NCBI RefSeq assembly: GCF_000967655.1
Contig: NZ_JXYA01000021.1
Coordinates: 62,001 to 126,000 of the forward strand
Source of the DNA: Pseudoalteromonas rubra
GTDB taxonomy: Bacteria; Pseudomonadota; Gammaproteobacteria; Enterobacterales; Alteromonadaceae
Length of the DNA stretch: 64,000 nucleotides
Direction of reading: 5' to 3'
Positions 44,717-60,102 of the stretch are shown in pieces. How positions within the stretch are numbered: position 1 is the stretch's first letter; every line of letters begins with the position of its first letter. Position numbers and translations under genes: made by a program. The notes beneath the pieces were generated by a model. That model was given only the letters and a program-made list of their open reading frames with translations, did no database searches and was not told where the DNA came from.

Positions 44717-45298
44717 ATGCTACTTATGATAGACAATTATGATTCATTTACATTCAATTTAGTGCAATATTTTCAACGCCTTGACCAAGAGGTGGTGGTG
44801 CATCGTAATGACGCGCTGTCAGTGTCAGACATTCGTGCATTAAACCCGGATCATATTGTCATCTCACCCGGACCCTGCTCGCCCAATGAAGCGGGGATAT
44901 CCTTGTCAGTGGTTGACGCATTTCAGGGGCAGATCCCCATTCTCGGCATTTGTCTGGGCCATCAAACCATAGCGCAGGCACTGGGCGCAAAGGTGGTGCG
45001 TGCCAGCCAGGTCATGCATGGTAAAACCTCAACACTGGTGCATAATCACAGCGGATCCTTTAAAGGTTTACCCGGGCAGTTTGAGGTGTGCCGCTATCAC
45101 TCGCTGGTGGTGCAGCCAGACACTTTACCCGATGCGCTGAAGGTCACGGCCTGGACGCAAAATAGTGCGGGTGAACTAGATGAAATCATGGGCTTATGCC
45201 ATACTGAGCGAGCGTTGGAAGGTGTTCAGTTTCATCCTGAAGCCATACTGACGGAGCATGGCCTGCAGCTACTTGATAACTTTATAAGTCGCTTCTAA
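44717..45298 (+). CDS. pabA: Aminodeoxychorismate synthase glutamine amidotransferase subunit
   Basis: A 193-residue class I glutamine amidotransferase supplying ammonia to PabB for folate synthesis, possibly shared with anthranilate synthase. Nucleophile Cys79 in GICLGHQ, His173 and Glu175 in [23 protein letters not shown] start. Separate from trp genes and upstream of astC, a setting typical for pabA in related marine bacteria. Confidence 0.9.
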   Translation: MLLMIDNYDSFTFNLVQYFQRLDQEVVVHRNDALSVSDIRALNPDHIVISPGPCSPNEAGISLSVVDAFQGQIPILGICLGHQTIAQALGAKVVRASQVMHGKTSTLVHNHSGSFKGLPGQFEVCRYHSLVVQPDTLPDALKVTAWTQNSAGELDEIMGLCHTERALEGVQFHPEAILTEHGLQLLDNFISRF

Positions 45299-45341
45299 CC
45301 TTAAAAAGCAACCCCGACAATACCGAAAAAGAACATAATTG

Positions 45342-46517
45342 ATGACTGATGACATTAGGCAATCTCGGATAGCACAGGCTCTGGCAGAGCGTGCCCATGA
45401 TGTACTAATTAGCCATAACTTTGCTCAGCAGCAGATAGGCTATATTCATACTTTTGATATGAATTTTGGTGAGCGCATACCACAACGCACTATGCTTGAG
45501 GTAGAGCTTGCAGCGTCTGCTAAACGTCAGGAGCGCAGTACCAGTCATCATAAATATATTGCCAAAGCCAGTACCCACTTGCATCAGGTCATAGAAGCGG
45601 CCATCAATACGCAGCTGGAAGATTTAGACACGATTTACCATGAAGTGGTGGGGATCCAGGAAGCCGTGCCTACGGTGTTGGATATTCTGGCGGTTAAATC
45701 GGCGTCAGTCGGCCGGTTAGAGCCACTGGTCAACGATTTGTCCTGGCTGGGGCGCGACTTGGTCTCGCTGGTCAACTTGCCTCAGTATCGTAAAAAGAGT
45801 GCCAAAGGCACAACGGTCAAAGTTGACACGCCCGCACTGGCGCTACGCTACCTGGGGCTGGAAAACCTGCAAATGGTGATCCCGACCTTTGCGATGCGCC
45901 ACTGGATGCCACATTCAACCGAGCCTTTCCCGCTGCTAAAGCGCAAACTGCGCGATATGAGCATGGCAACCGCCATTGCCGCCAAAACACTGGCCCCCCT
46001 GTATGATGTCAAAGCGCAGCATGCGTTTACCCTGGGGATGTTACTGGATGTCGGTAAAATTGCGCTGACCCGGTTATATCTGCGCACTTTTGAGCGGGTT
46101 TGGCAGGGCAAAGTTAAAATCGCGCGCGATAAAAAGCAAAAAGATCTGCACACTGCACTGGTGGGTCTGGAGCCCGATCCCTTGTTTCTGCGTAACTTGT
46201 TACTGGAGCACTCGGCAACCGTGTCACAGTATTTGATAGAGCGGATGGAATTTCGATACTTGCCGTTCAATGCCGTGATGGAAGAGTTTGCGCAAAGCTA
46301 TCTGCCAAAGGCGCATAATCATGCCGCGGAGCAACTGCCACTCACCCAGGTGGTGCGTAAAGCCTATTGCTATGCGCAATATCAGGTACTCAAAGACACC
46401 CATTTGCTGGAGGCAGATGAAGCCAAAGACTGGCTCGCTTACAATCAGCTCACCACACAAGAGCAAGATCTGCTGTCAAAAACAGCGCTGCAAAGCCTGC
46501 AATTGACAATTCTTTAA
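45342..46517 (+). CDS. HDOD-domain protein
   Basis: A 391-residue cytosolic protein with an HDOD domain in about residues 105-330 (LVNDLSWLGRDLVSLVNLPQYRKKS, ALALRYLGLENLQMVIPTFAMR, AFTLGMLLDVGKIALTRLY), related to HD phosphohydrolases but usually without catalytic His-Asp. The N-terminal 100 residues are helical and unassigned. HDOD proteins act as signalling adaptors. The ATG at 45342 is preferred over an overlapping TTG. Placed between pabA and astC on the same strand; an operon is possible but unproven. Confidence 0.8.
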   Translation: MTDDIRQSRIAQALAERAHDVLISHNFAQQQIGYIHTFDMNFGERIPQRTMLEVELAASAKRQERSTSHHKYIAKASTHLHQVIEAAINTQLEDLDTIYHEVVGIQEAVPTVLDILAVKSASVGRLEPLVNDLSWLGRDLVSLVNLPQYRKKSAKGTTVKVDTPALALRYLGLENLQMVIPTFAMRHWMPHSTEPFPLLKRKLRDMSMATAIAAKTLAPLYDVKAQHAFTLGMLLDVGKIALTRLYLRTFERVWQGKVKIARDKKQKDLHTALVGLEPDPLFLRNLLLEHSATVSQYLIERMEFRYLPFNAVMEEFAQSYLPKAHNHAAEQLPLTQVVRKAYCYAQYQVLKDTHLLEADEAKDWLAYNQLTTQEQDLLSKTALQSLQLTIL

Positions 46518-48051
<1,534 letters not shown>

Positions 48052-48126
48052 TACCAGTCGGTGACATGTGGGTCGCACTTAATGTGCGACTCAGCTATCT
48101 ACATTTTTTGAGGAGTAAGCGGGCTC

Positions 48127-50641
<2,515 letters not shown>

Positions 50642-50690
50642 AATCTTACTCAGAGAGAATAAATACTTATTTTCTCACCCTTTAGTATTG

Positions 50691-50726
50691 AAAAAAGCAG
50701 CCAAGCGTCAACTCGGCTGCTTTTTT
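50691..50726 (+). terminator. Rho-independent terminator after astD
   Basis: AAAAAAGCAGCC (50691-50702) and GGCTGCTTTTTT (50715-50726), a 12-nt loop, ending the astCAD unit. Confidence 0.88.
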
Positions 50727-50816
50727 GTTGGTCTGCAAATATCAAAAGTAGCAATCAAAACTAGTTTCTGCTTAAATCAATAGGAGATGTCATTGATACA
50801 TTCAGGTGGGCAATAT

Positions 50817-51155
50817 ATGGTTTTAGATAAACAAGGATACGATGAGTTAGTCATGTACCTAACGCAACACTTAGCCTTGTTTGAGAAGCCGGGTGTGGTG
50901 AAAGCCAATGCACCTAAGGTGTTGGAGTTAATAGAAGATGTGATTGCTGAGCACGTGATCCGCCTCTGTGAGCAACATACCGGATTGACGACCGAACAAC
51001 GTAGCCTGATAGTCAGAGAAGTTGACGGCATTGTGTATGATTTGCAGGAAGTACTCTCCAGCGTCACTGAGCAGCGCGTTACTGAAGAGCAAAGAGAGTT
51101 TATTGAGGAATTCGCCGGGCTGGTGAAAAACCTGTTCGACAATGCAATAAACTGA
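50817..51155 (+). CDS. DUF3802 family protein
   Basis: A 112-residue acidic, all-helical cytosolic protein matching DUF3802 from marine gammaproteobacteria as I remember it (GYDELVMYLTQHLALFE, IVREVDGIVYDLQEVL, FAGLVKNLFDNAI). An ATG at 50787 gives ten more residues, but its GGAG lies directly against the codon; the ATG at 50817 has AGGTGG at good spacing and fits the family length. Function unknown. Confidence 0.7.
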   Translation: MVLDKQGYDELVMYLTQHLALFEKPGVVKANAPKVLELIEDVIAEHVIRLCEQHTGLTTEQRSLIVREVDGIVYDLQEVLSSVTEQRVTEEQREFIEEFAGLVKNLFDNAIN

Positions 51156-51183
51156 CGCAGTCGTCGCTGCTATGTATCAAATA

Positions 51184-51207
51184 TAACACCGCCTATTGGC
51201 GGTGTTA
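51184..51207 (+). terminator. Hairpin between DUF3802 and osmC-like genes
   Basis: Perfect 10-bp stem TAACACCGCC / GGCGGTGTTA with TATT loop. The following T content is modest (TTAGTTTT), so termination may be partial. Confidence 0.6.
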
Positions 51208-51237
51208 TTAGTTTTAGGAACTCGAGGAATAATAAAC

Positions 51238-51651
51238 ATGCAAGCAAGTGTGAAGTGGGTTGACGGAGATACCTTTATTGGTCGCTCTCATTCTGGTCAT
51301 AATGTGGTATTCGACGCAGGCGCTGACAGCGCAGCGCCCAGCCCGATGGAAATGGTGTTGATGTCGGCAGGCTGCTGCTCATCTGTGGATGTGGTCAGTA
51401 TTCTAAAAAAAGCCAAGCAAGACGTCAGTGATGTCACTGTGGAGCTGAGCGCAGAGCGTGCGGACAGTGCGCCTAGAGTATTCACCAAAATCAATCTACA
51501 CTTTGTGGTGACTGGCAATAATGTGTCAGAAAAGCACCTGGCGCGCGCAGTGCAATTGTCTGCTGAAAAATACTGTTCGGTAGCCTTAATGCTTGAAAAA
51601 GCGGTAGAAATTACTCACAGCCACGAAGTGGTTGAAAACAGCGCGAAATAG
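51238..51651 (+). CDS. OsmC-family (YhfA-like) protein
   Basis: A 137-residue OsmC/Ohr-fold protein. Two conserved cysteine positions are visible, in SAGCCSS (about 43-44) and KYCSVA (about 109). Ohr/OsmC members reduce organic hydroperoxides with such a pair, while YhfA-like members are uncharacterised. The ATG at 51238 with CGAGGAAT before it is preferred over an upstream frame extension inside the hairpin. Confidence 0.85.
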   Translation: MQASVKWVDGDTFIGRSHSGHNVVFDAGADSAAPSPMEMVLMSAGCCSSVDVVSILKKAKQDVSDVTVELSAERADSAPRVFTKINLHFVVTGNNVSEKHLARAVQLSAEKYCSVALMLEKAVEITHSHEVVENSAK

Positions 51652-51737
51652 GTCTTTTTTGCGACGCTATTTTCGTATAAAATCCGCGAACTTTTATTTC
51701 TGCAGCGCAGATTTTCACGTTTTAAGGTGGGTCTATC

Positions 51738-52541
51738 GTGAACAAGCCCTTTGATAAAATTAAACTCCATGGCTTTAACAACTTAACTAAGAGTTTAAGC
51801 TTTAGTATCTATGATATTTGCTATGCCAAGACCGAGCAGCAGCGTAAAGAATATCTGGAATACATCGATGAGCAGTATAGTGCCGATCGCCTGACCGATA
51901 TTCTGCGCGACGTAGTCGATATCATTGGTGCCAATGTACTGAATATTGCCCGCCAGGATTATGATCCGCAGGGCGCCAGTGTCACCATTTTGGTATCGGA
52001 AGAGCCGGTAGAGCAGCAAACGTTCGACAGCAACGAAACACCAGGACCGTTGCCGGATTCTGTGGTTGCGCATCTGGATAAAAGCCATATTTGTGTGCAC
52101 ACGTATCCAGAAGCACACCCGCACGATGGTATTTGTACTTTCCGTGCCGATATTGAAGTATCGACCTGTGGCATTATTTCACCGCTGAAGGCACTGAATT
52201 TCCTGATCCACAAGCTGGAATCAGACGTGGTCACCATTGATTACCGTGTGCGTGGTTTCACCCGCGACGTCAATGGCGTAAAGCACTATATTGACCATGC
52301 TATTCATTCTATCCAGAACTACATGACCGAAGATACCAAAGAGGCGTATCACATGGTGGATGTGAATGTGTATCAGGAAAACCTGTTCCACACTAAGATG
52401 ATGCTCAAAGAAACCGATCTGAATACCTACCTGTTTGGTATCACAACGGATGATTTGGACACAGAAGAGGAAGAGCAGATCCGTGAGCGCCTGAATCGCG
52501 AAATCCAGGAAGTATTCTACGGTCGTAACCTGCCAGAATAA
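51738..52541 (+). CDS. speD: S-adenosylmethionine decarboxylase (class 1B proenzyme)
   Basis: A 267-residue proenzyme of spermidine synthesis. Self-cleavage at Lys115-Ser116 in [13 protein letters not shown] makes the pyruvoyl cofactor; Cys144 in STCGIISPL is the proton donor in the family. The length equals E. coli SpeD. speE does not follow. Confidence 0.96.
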   Translation: MNKPFDKIKLHGFNNLTKSLSFSIYDICYAKTEQQRKEYLEYIDEQYSADRLTDILRDVVDIIGANVLNIARQDYDPQGASVTILVSEEPVEQQTFDSNETPGPLPDSVVAHLDKSHICVHTYPEAHPHDGICTFRADIEVSTCGIISPLKALNFLIHKLESDVVTIDYRVRGFTRDVNGVKHYIDHAIHSIQNYMTEDTKEAYHMVDVNVYQENLFHTKMMLKETDLNTYLFGITTDDLDTEEEEQIRERLNREIQEVFYGRNLPE

Positions 52542-52560
52542 TTAGCGGGTATTAACCGTT

Positions 52561-52589
52561 AAAAAAGGCGCTCACTGAGCGCCTTTTTT
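52561..52589. terminator. Bidirectional terminator after speD
   Basis: AAAAAAGGCGCTCA / TGAGCGCCTTTTTT, between convergent speD and the TonB receptor gene. Confidence 0.93.
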
Positions 52590-52619
52590 GTTTCATACTC
52601 GTTCGAATTGATATGGGAC

Positions 52620-54713
52620 TTACAAATCGTACGTGAAGGTCAGGCCAAAGACTCGCGGCTCACCGTACTGAACGTAGTTTCGCGCCGTGTAGCCATCGCG
52701 TGGATCATTGCCGAAGTAAAAGCCCCTGACCGGGACATCACGGTCGGCCAGGTTACGACCCCAGGCTGTCAGTGACCATTGTTCACCATAATAACTTACG
52801 CTGGCATTGATCAGGTTCTGACTCGGTGCCTGCTCATTGTGGCTGTCCGAGAAAAAGTAATCATCTTTACCTTCGACACCCACACTCAGCACCAGGTTTT
52901 CCAGCACGCTATAGTCTGCCGAGAAGGCATACTGATACTTGGGCGCCTGTGCCTGCTCACGACCATCGAAGTTGGCACCTGAGGTGGTCACAAAGTCTTC
53001 TATTTTAGTGTCCAGATAGCCGAGACTGTAGTTCAGCGTCAGCTGATCCGTGATCAGGCGCTGGCCTTCGATTTCCAGACCATAGTTTTCGCCTTTACCG
53101 GCATTGCTAATGAAGCCGGCAAACTGTACACCGTCAATGCGCCACTGTTTAAGCTGCATGTCTTCGCGTTCCATATAGAATGCTGTGACCGCAAGTGTGT
53201 GTTTTTTATCTTCAGACTGACCTTTTACACCAAATTCCGCATTCCACAGATATTCTGGCTCAAACGAGAATGCTGAGGCCGGAATGCTGAACCCTTCATC
53301 TTTGGCTTTGGCCAGCGCTTCACCATTGGCGCCGCCGACCTTATAACCCCGGCTCAGGCTGGTATAGATCATGGTGCGAGGCACAACCTGATACTCCAGC
53401 GCCAGCTTACCACCGACCATAGTGTCATCCTGATCTATGGCAAAACCATTGGTATCCAGGTATTCACTGTCATAGCGTTCCACTCGCAATCCCGTGATCA
53501 GTCGGGTCTGATCATTCAGATGCGTGACTTTTTGACCGAATAGCGCCTGACTGGAGACATCATAGCTGGAGCGAAAATCATTGCTCAGCCAGGTGTACTG
53601 ACGGGTCAGGTCGACATCACGACGCTGTGCGTAAGCACCGAGCACCCAGTCGCCCTGCTTGTCCATTAGCTTGACTTCCAGCGAGCCACGTTCGTGATCG
53701 CGCAGATAGCTGTCAAAGCTTTCGTAGTGGTCCGGGTGCAGGCCTGCGGCGCATAGCTTCGGCTGGGTCGCGTCATGGCAGGTCCAGTCTTCATCGTAGC
53801 TATATTCTGTATCGGCTTGCAGCCCTGTGCCCTGAAACTCAATATCAAAAGCACTCAGGCCGGTATACAGGGCGCTAAGTGCAAAGGCATCACTTTCTTG
53901 GGTGTCTTTACCTGGCAGGTTAGCCACACTGTGACGTGTATTGTCCAGCGTAAAGCCATCATAGCCATTATCGATATCGATGTGGTGTACGGCCAGGTTC
54001 ACTGTTAGCGCATCTGTCAGCTGGCTGTTGAGTTTAACGCGGGCCAGTTGTTCTTGCTGATCCTGAGTTGGCTTATCCAGATACAGGTTATCGACATAGC
54101 CGTCGGAGCCGCGTTGATACAGGCTAATACGTCCTGCGGTGCTGTCCGTTAATCCGGTGCCTGCCGCCAGGCCAGCTTCATAGCTATTGTAGTTACCCGC
54201 GCCAAGGCGCAGTTTTAAGGCGCTGTCCTGGGTTGGGGCATGAGATTGCAGATCGATGATCCCGCCCATGGCATCGGCGCCAAAACGCGTTCCCTGAGGG
54301 CCGCGATACAAGGTCACCTGATCAATATCAAACAGCAAGGCACTGCCGCCCAGGCCGGAGTAATTAATGCCATCGACCAGCATACCCACACTGGGAGTAA
54401 TTGGGTCAACAAACTGAGAGCGCAGTCCTACACCACGGATCTGCACAAAGCGGCCGCGTGACGCGCCTGCGGTAAAGTTCACATTGGCAGTGCTATTTAA
54501 TAGTTCATCCAGATAGCTGGCGCCGCGATGGGTCATTTCAACTTCACCCATCACACTGGCGCTGGCACTCAGTGTTTGCAGAGATTCTCTTTGGAAGTCG
54601 CCGGTGACTTCAATGGTTTCAAGGGGCGCGGCTGTCGGTAACTCGTCAGCGGCGGCTTGGTTTGACAGGGCAGCCAACAGGCTGATGCTAAGCAAAGAAA
54701 GTTTAAGCTTCAT
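52620..54713 (-). CDS. TonB-dependent outer-membrane receptor
   Basis: A 697-residue receptor. Signal peptide (about 1-22, AAA-DE), TonB-box-like LETIEVTGD, plug domain (about 40-160; VQIRGVGLRSQF, LYRGPQGTRFGADAMGGIIDL) and a 22-strand barrel ending GLTFTYDL. One extracellular loop has a Cys pair (DWTCHDATQPKLCA). No Fur box is evident upstream and no transport genes are adjacent, so the ligand is open. Confidence 0.92.
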   Translation of the reverse strand: MKLKLSLLSISLLAALSNQAAADELPTAAPLETIEVTGDFQRESLQTLSASASVMGEVEMTHRGASYLDELLNSTANVNFTAGASRGRFVQIRGVGLRSQFVDPITPSVGMLVDGINYSGLGGSALLFDIDQVTLYRGPQGTRFGADAMGGIIDLQSHAPTQDSALKLRLGAGNYNSYEAGLAAGTGLTDSTAGRISLYQRGSDGYVDNLYLDKPTQDQQEQLARVKLNSQLTDALTVNLAVHHIDIDNGYDGFTLDNTRHSVANLPGKDTQESDAFALSALYTGLSAFDIEFQGTGLQADTEYSYDEDWTCHDATQPKLCAAGLHPDHYESFDSYLRDHERGSLEVKLMDKQGDWVLGAYAQRRDVDLTRQYTWLSNDFRSSYDVSSQALFGQKVTHLNDQTRLITGLRVERYDSEYLDTNGFAIDQDDTMVGGKLALEYQVVPRTMIYTSLSRGYKVGGANGEALAKAKDEGFSIPASAFSFEPEYLWNAEFGVKGQSEDKKHTLAVTAFYMEREDMQLKQWRIDGVQFAGFISNAGKGENYGLEIEGQRLITDQLTLNYSLGYLDTKIEDFVTTSGANFDGREQAQAPKYQYAFSADYSVLENLVLSVGVEGKDDYFFSDSHNEQAPSQNLINASVSYYGEQWSLTAWGRNLADRDVPVRGFYFGNDPRDGYTARNYVQYGEPRVFGLTFTYDL

Positions 54714-54818
54714 GTCTTATCTTGTTCCATTTTTGATTGCGCACAGTGTAGCAAAAGCCCGACCAGTTAACAGTTAATATGTGTTATAAATTCGGCAACT
54801 TAGTGAAGAGGAAAAGCC

Positions 54819-55208
54819 ATGACATTTAAGCTTGATTTCAAAGTCAGGGATTACGAATGTGATTTGCAGGGCATTGTGAATAACAGTGTCTATTTTAATT
54901 ATCTGGAGCATGCCAGGCATGAATTTTTGATTGCCAACGGCGTCGATTTTGCTGCACTGGCAGAGCAAAAAATCAACCTGGTGGTGATCCGCTCTGAAAT
55001 GAATTATAAAGATTCATTGAAACCGGGGGACGCATTTTATGTTGAAGTTGAAACACTGCGGGTCAGTAAACTGAAGTTCGCGTTTATTCAGCGTATTATC
55101 CGCGCCGCAGACGACAAGCTCATGCTGGATGCGGTTGTCACCGGGACATCCGTGAATGAACGGGGGCGTCCGTTCCTACCTGAGGAAATTGATCAGCTTT
55201 TCGTCTGA
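54819..55208 (+). CDS. Hotdog-fold acyl-CoA thioesterase
   Basis: A 129-residue 4-hydroxybenzoyl-CoA-thioesterase-like protein (YbgC type). RDYECDLQGIVNNSVYFNYLEHARHE aligns with the catalytic Asp/VNN helix of the family. Substrate unknown. Divergent from the TonB receptor gene. Confidence 0.88.
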   Translation: MTFKLDFKVRDYECDLQGIVNNSVYFNYLEHARHEFLIANGVDFAALAEQKINLVVIRSEMNYKDSLKPGDAFYVEVETLRVSKLKFAFIQRIIRAADDKLMLDAVVTGTSVNERGRPFLPEEIDQLFV

Positions 55209-55306
55209 TTTTTTTACTAAAAAGGCAGAAAATTACAGATTTTTACTGCCTTTTCCACACCGGCTGACGTTATAATATTAATCATATTTTAAGCGGTTGG
55301 TTTACC

Positions 55307-55723
55307 ATGAAAAATTCCATTCTTTTATGCCTGATGTGCGTATTAATGGCATGTTCCAGTACAGGGAAGGTAACCAGGGAACAGCTTAAGCACTCTCACT
55401 GGCAGTTAGCTCAGGTTGATGGTCGTCTTGTTACAGAGGCCTTACCGATAGAAATCGAGTTTCTGGATGCCTTACAGGTGGTTGGTTTTGCTGGGTGTAA
55501 TCGGTTTTTTGCCGAGGGCAACATGGCGTCTGAGACCCTTAAGCTGAGTCAGCTGGGGATGACCCGAAAGTCCTGCGGTGATGTGCTGGATGCGCGGGAG
55601 ATGCAGTTTCTGGACATGCTACAGCAGGGCGTGACTGTCACGATTCAGAACAATAAGTTACACCTTAATGGCCAGCAAACCTGGCAATTTAAAGCACTGG
55701 ACGCAGAGCCTTTGACTAACTAG
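55307..55723 (+). CDS. META-domain (HslJ-like) lipoprotein
   Basis: A 138-residue lipoprotein with lipobox LMAC (Cys16). The META domain follows: HWQLAQVDG, VGFAGCNRFFAEG and GMTRKSC. In E. coli the related HslJ is linked to heat shock and novobiocin resistance; the biochemical role is unknown. The gap to the riboswitch is about 30 bp, with no clear terminator. Confidence 0.85.
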   Translation: MKNSILLCLMCVLMACSSTGKVTREQLKHSHWQLAQVDGRLVTEALPIEIEFLDALQVVGFAGCNRFFAEGNMASETLKLSQLGMTRKSCGDVLDAREMQFLDMLQQGVTVTIQNNKLHLNGQQTWQFKALDAEPLTN

Positions 55724-55755
55724 GCGCGATTCAGTACACTTTTTCACAGTTCGTT

Positions 55756-55842
55756 ACTTGTCGGAGTGCCCATCTGGGCTGAGATCGCAGTATTGCGGGA
55801 TCCGTGGACCTGATCAGGTTAATGCCTGCGTAGGGAACAAGC
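55756..55842 (+). promoter_or_regulatory. TPP (THI-box) riboswitch of the thiamin operon
   Basis: Contains the invariant pyrimidine-sensing CTGAGA (55779-55784 region) and the pyrophosphate-sensing ACCTGATCAGGTTAATGCC, then GCGTAGGGAA. A closing P1 stem is formed by CTTGT (55757-55761) and ACAAG (55837-55841). Binding of thiamin pyrophosphate should lower thi gene expression. Confidence 0.95.
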
Positions 55843-57970
<2,128 letters not shown>

Positions 57971-57980
57971 TTTAGGGGAG

Positions 57981-57998
57981 CGGGCCCCTTCGGGCCCG
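57981..57998 (+). other. GC-rich hairpin between thiC and thiO
   Basis: CGGGCCC / GGGCCCG with a 4-nt CTTC loop, 10 bp after thiC and 13 bp before thiO. No T-run, so probably an mRNA processing or stabilising element that sets the thiC to thiO ratio, not a terminator. Confidence 0.6.
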
Positions 57999-58010
57999 TA
58001 TGGAGGCAAG

Positions 58011-59030
58011 ATGTCCCAGACAAACAAACCACGCGTTGCTATTGTCGGCTTTGGCCTGACAGGGCGGGTTGCTGCCCTGATGCTGGCAGAGCAGTATGAG
58101 CTGAGCGTATTTGAGCGCGACCCGGTCGCAGCGCCTGCCAGTGTCGGCACTTTGGCCGCGGCGATGCTCGCCCCGATGGCCGAATCCGTGATCTGTGAAC
58201 AAGACCTGGCAGAGCAGGGGTTGCACGCCATGACCTTGTGGCCTGAGTTGCTGGCCAAGCTCGATGCACCGGTGTTCTTTCAGCAGCAGGGCACAGTGAT
58301 TGTTGCGCACCAGCAAGACAGGGGCGATTTGCTGAGTTTTCAGCGTCGCCTTAAACCACTGGCTGGCCATCAGGCGCAAAGCCTGGATGGTCACGGTATT
58401 GGTGCGCTGGAACCTGAGCTGGCTGGCCGCTTTCATCAGGGGTTGTATTTACCCTGTGAGGGGCAGCTCGATAATCTGGCATTCTTTGCTGCCAGCCTTA
58501 ACACCCTAAAAAACAAAGGCGTGCGCTTTCATGAAGGGGCAACGGCACACATCGCACAAGGGCGGGTCAATGGTGAAGCGTTTGACTGGATCATTGACTG
58601 CCGCGGGCTGGATGCCAAAGACGACAGCCCCGGGCTGCGTGGGGTGCGTGGTGAGGTTGCCCGCATCTATGCGCCCGAGGTGAGTTTGCAGCGTCCGGTG
58701 CGTCTGATGCATCCGCGTTACCCACTCTACATAGCGCCCAAACCAAACCACGAGTTTGTCATCGGTGCGACCGAAATTGAATCTCAGGATCGGGGCGATA
58801 TCACGGTTCGCTCGACACTGGAGCTGCTGTCGGCCGCGTATACGGTACACAGTGGCTTTGCTGAGGGGCGGGTGATGTCGCTGCGCGCAGGTTTGCGCCC
58901 GGCGTATAAAGATAATCGCCCGCATATTAGTGTCACTGATAATGTGATCCGCATTAACGGTCTGTATCGGCACGGGTTTTTGCTGGCACCAGCGGTGGTG
59001 CAACACGCGTTACAACAAGGGGTATTATGA
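58011..59030 (+). CDS. thiO: Glycine oxidase-like FAD enzyme ThiO
   Basis: A 339-residue FAD-dependent oxidase of the DAO family. N-terminal dinucleotide fold VAIVGFGLTGR (GxGxxG), C-terminal GLYRHGFLLAP. ThiO oxidises glycine to the imine used for thiazole synthesis in aerobes, replacing ThiH; thiH is absent here. Stop overlaps thiS by 4 bp. Confidence 0.9.
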   Translation: MSQTNKPRVAIVGFGLTGRVAALMLAEQYELSVFERDPVAAPASVGTLAAAMLAPMAESVICEQDLAEQGLHAMTLWPELLAKLDAPVFFQQQGTVIVAHQQDRGDLLSFQRRLKPLAGHQAQSLDGHGIGALEPELAGRFHQGLYLPCEGQLDNLAFFAASLNTLKNKGVRFHEGATAHIAQGRVNGEAFDWIIDCRGLDAKDDSPGLRGVRGEVARIYAPEVSLQRPVRLMHPRYPLYIAPKPNHEFVIGATEIESQDRGDITVRSTLELLSAAYTVHSGFAEGRVMSLRAGLRPAYKDNRPHISVTDNVIRINGLYRHGFLLAPAVVQHALQQGVL

Positions 59031-59224
59031 ATATAAGTTACAATGGTCAGGCGCTCACGCTGTCACAGCCACAGTCTTTGCTGGAGGTGATTGAGGCGCA
59101 AGGGGCAAAGGCACCCTTTGCGGTGGCGTTGAACGGGCTATTTGTGCCGCGCAGCACGTTAGCGGAGCAGCGACTGCAAGAGGGTGACAGCATCGAGTTG
59201 CTATCGCCTATTCAGGGGGGCTAA
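59027..59224 (+). CDS. thiS: Thiamin sulfur carrier protein ThiS
   Basis: A 65-residue ubiquitin-like protein ending in Gly64-Gly65, the residues adenylated by ThiF and converted to thiocarboxylate. Overlaps thiO (ATGA) and thiG (1 nt). Confidence 0.95.
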   Translation: MNISYNGQALTLSQPQSLLEVIEAQGAKAPFAVALNGLFVPRSTLAEQRLQEGDSIELLSPIQGG

Positions 59225-60018
59225 TGATGCACAGTGATACGCCGTTAACCATTTATGGTGAGCAGTTCAACAGCCGCTTGCTGATTGGCTCGGCACTTTA
59301 CCCCTCGCCGGAAATCATGCAGCACAGCCTGGTGGCTTCGCAGGCGCAAATCGTCACCGTCTCTTTGCGACGCCAGAACTCTGTGTCGGCCGGAGGTGAC
59401 TTCTGGCAACTGATCAAGGATACCGGATTGCGGGTGTTACCTAACACCGCCGGGTGTCACAGTGTTAAAGAAGTGGTGACACTGGCGCAAATGTGCCGGG
59501 AAGTGTTTGCAACTGACTGGATCAAGCTGGAACTGATTGGCGACGAATACAATTTACAGCCCGATCCGATTGCCCTGCTGGAAGCTACTGAAATCCTGAT
59601 AAAGCAGGGCTTTAAAGTGCTGCCATATTGCACCGATGATTTAGTGGTGTGTCAGCGCCTGGCAGATCTGGGCTGCGAAGTACTGATGCCCTGGGGTGCC
59701 CCCATTGGCACCGGGAAAGGGTTACTTAATCCTTATAATCTGAAAACCATTCGTGAGCGTTTGCCTGACCACACCCTGATTGTTGACGCGGGACTCGGTT
59801 TACCCTCGCATGCCGTTCAGGCCCTGGAGCTTGGTTACGATGCCGTGTTGCTGAATTCTGCCATTGCCGGTGCTGGTTGTCCGGTGACCATGGCCAGTGC
59901 TTTTAATCATGCGGTGATTGCCGGGCGTGCTGCCTACGTGGCGCAGGCCATGCCGGAGAAAGAAGTCGCAGCGCCTTCCACCCCGACGATGGGGATGCCC
60001 TTTTGGCATCAGAATTAA
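59224..60018 (+). CDS. thiG: Thiazole synthase ThiG
   Basis: A 264-residue TIM-barrel enzyme forming the thiazole ring. Schiff-base Lys101 in [23 protein letters not shown] and [16 protein letters not shown] phosphate loops. Two adjacent ATG codons (59224, 59227) are possible starts. Confidence 0.96.
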   Translation: MMHSDTPLTIYGEQFNSRLLIGSALYPSPEIMQHSLVASQAQIVTVSLRRQNSVSAGGDFWQLIKDTGLRVLPNTAGCHSVKEVVTLAQMCREVFATDWIKLELIGDEYNLQPDPIALLEATEILIKQGFKVLPYCTDDLVVCQRLADLGCEVLMPWGAPIGTGKGLLNPYNLKTIRERLPDHTLIVDAGLGLPSHAVQALELGYDAVLLNSAIAGAGCPVTMASAFNHAVIAGRAAYVAQAMPEKEVAAPSTPTMGMPFWHQN

Positions 60019-60102
60019 ACACGCGCTATAGTGTCGCTAAGCCTTTGTGGCGCAAAGTACTTAATCATGCGCCCATGTTCAACAGAGTAAGTAGGAGTAA
60101 TT

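Noticed and set aside
54714..54818. Possible Fur box upstream of the TonB receptor
   Set aside because: No 19-bp GATAATGAT-type palindrome could be found.
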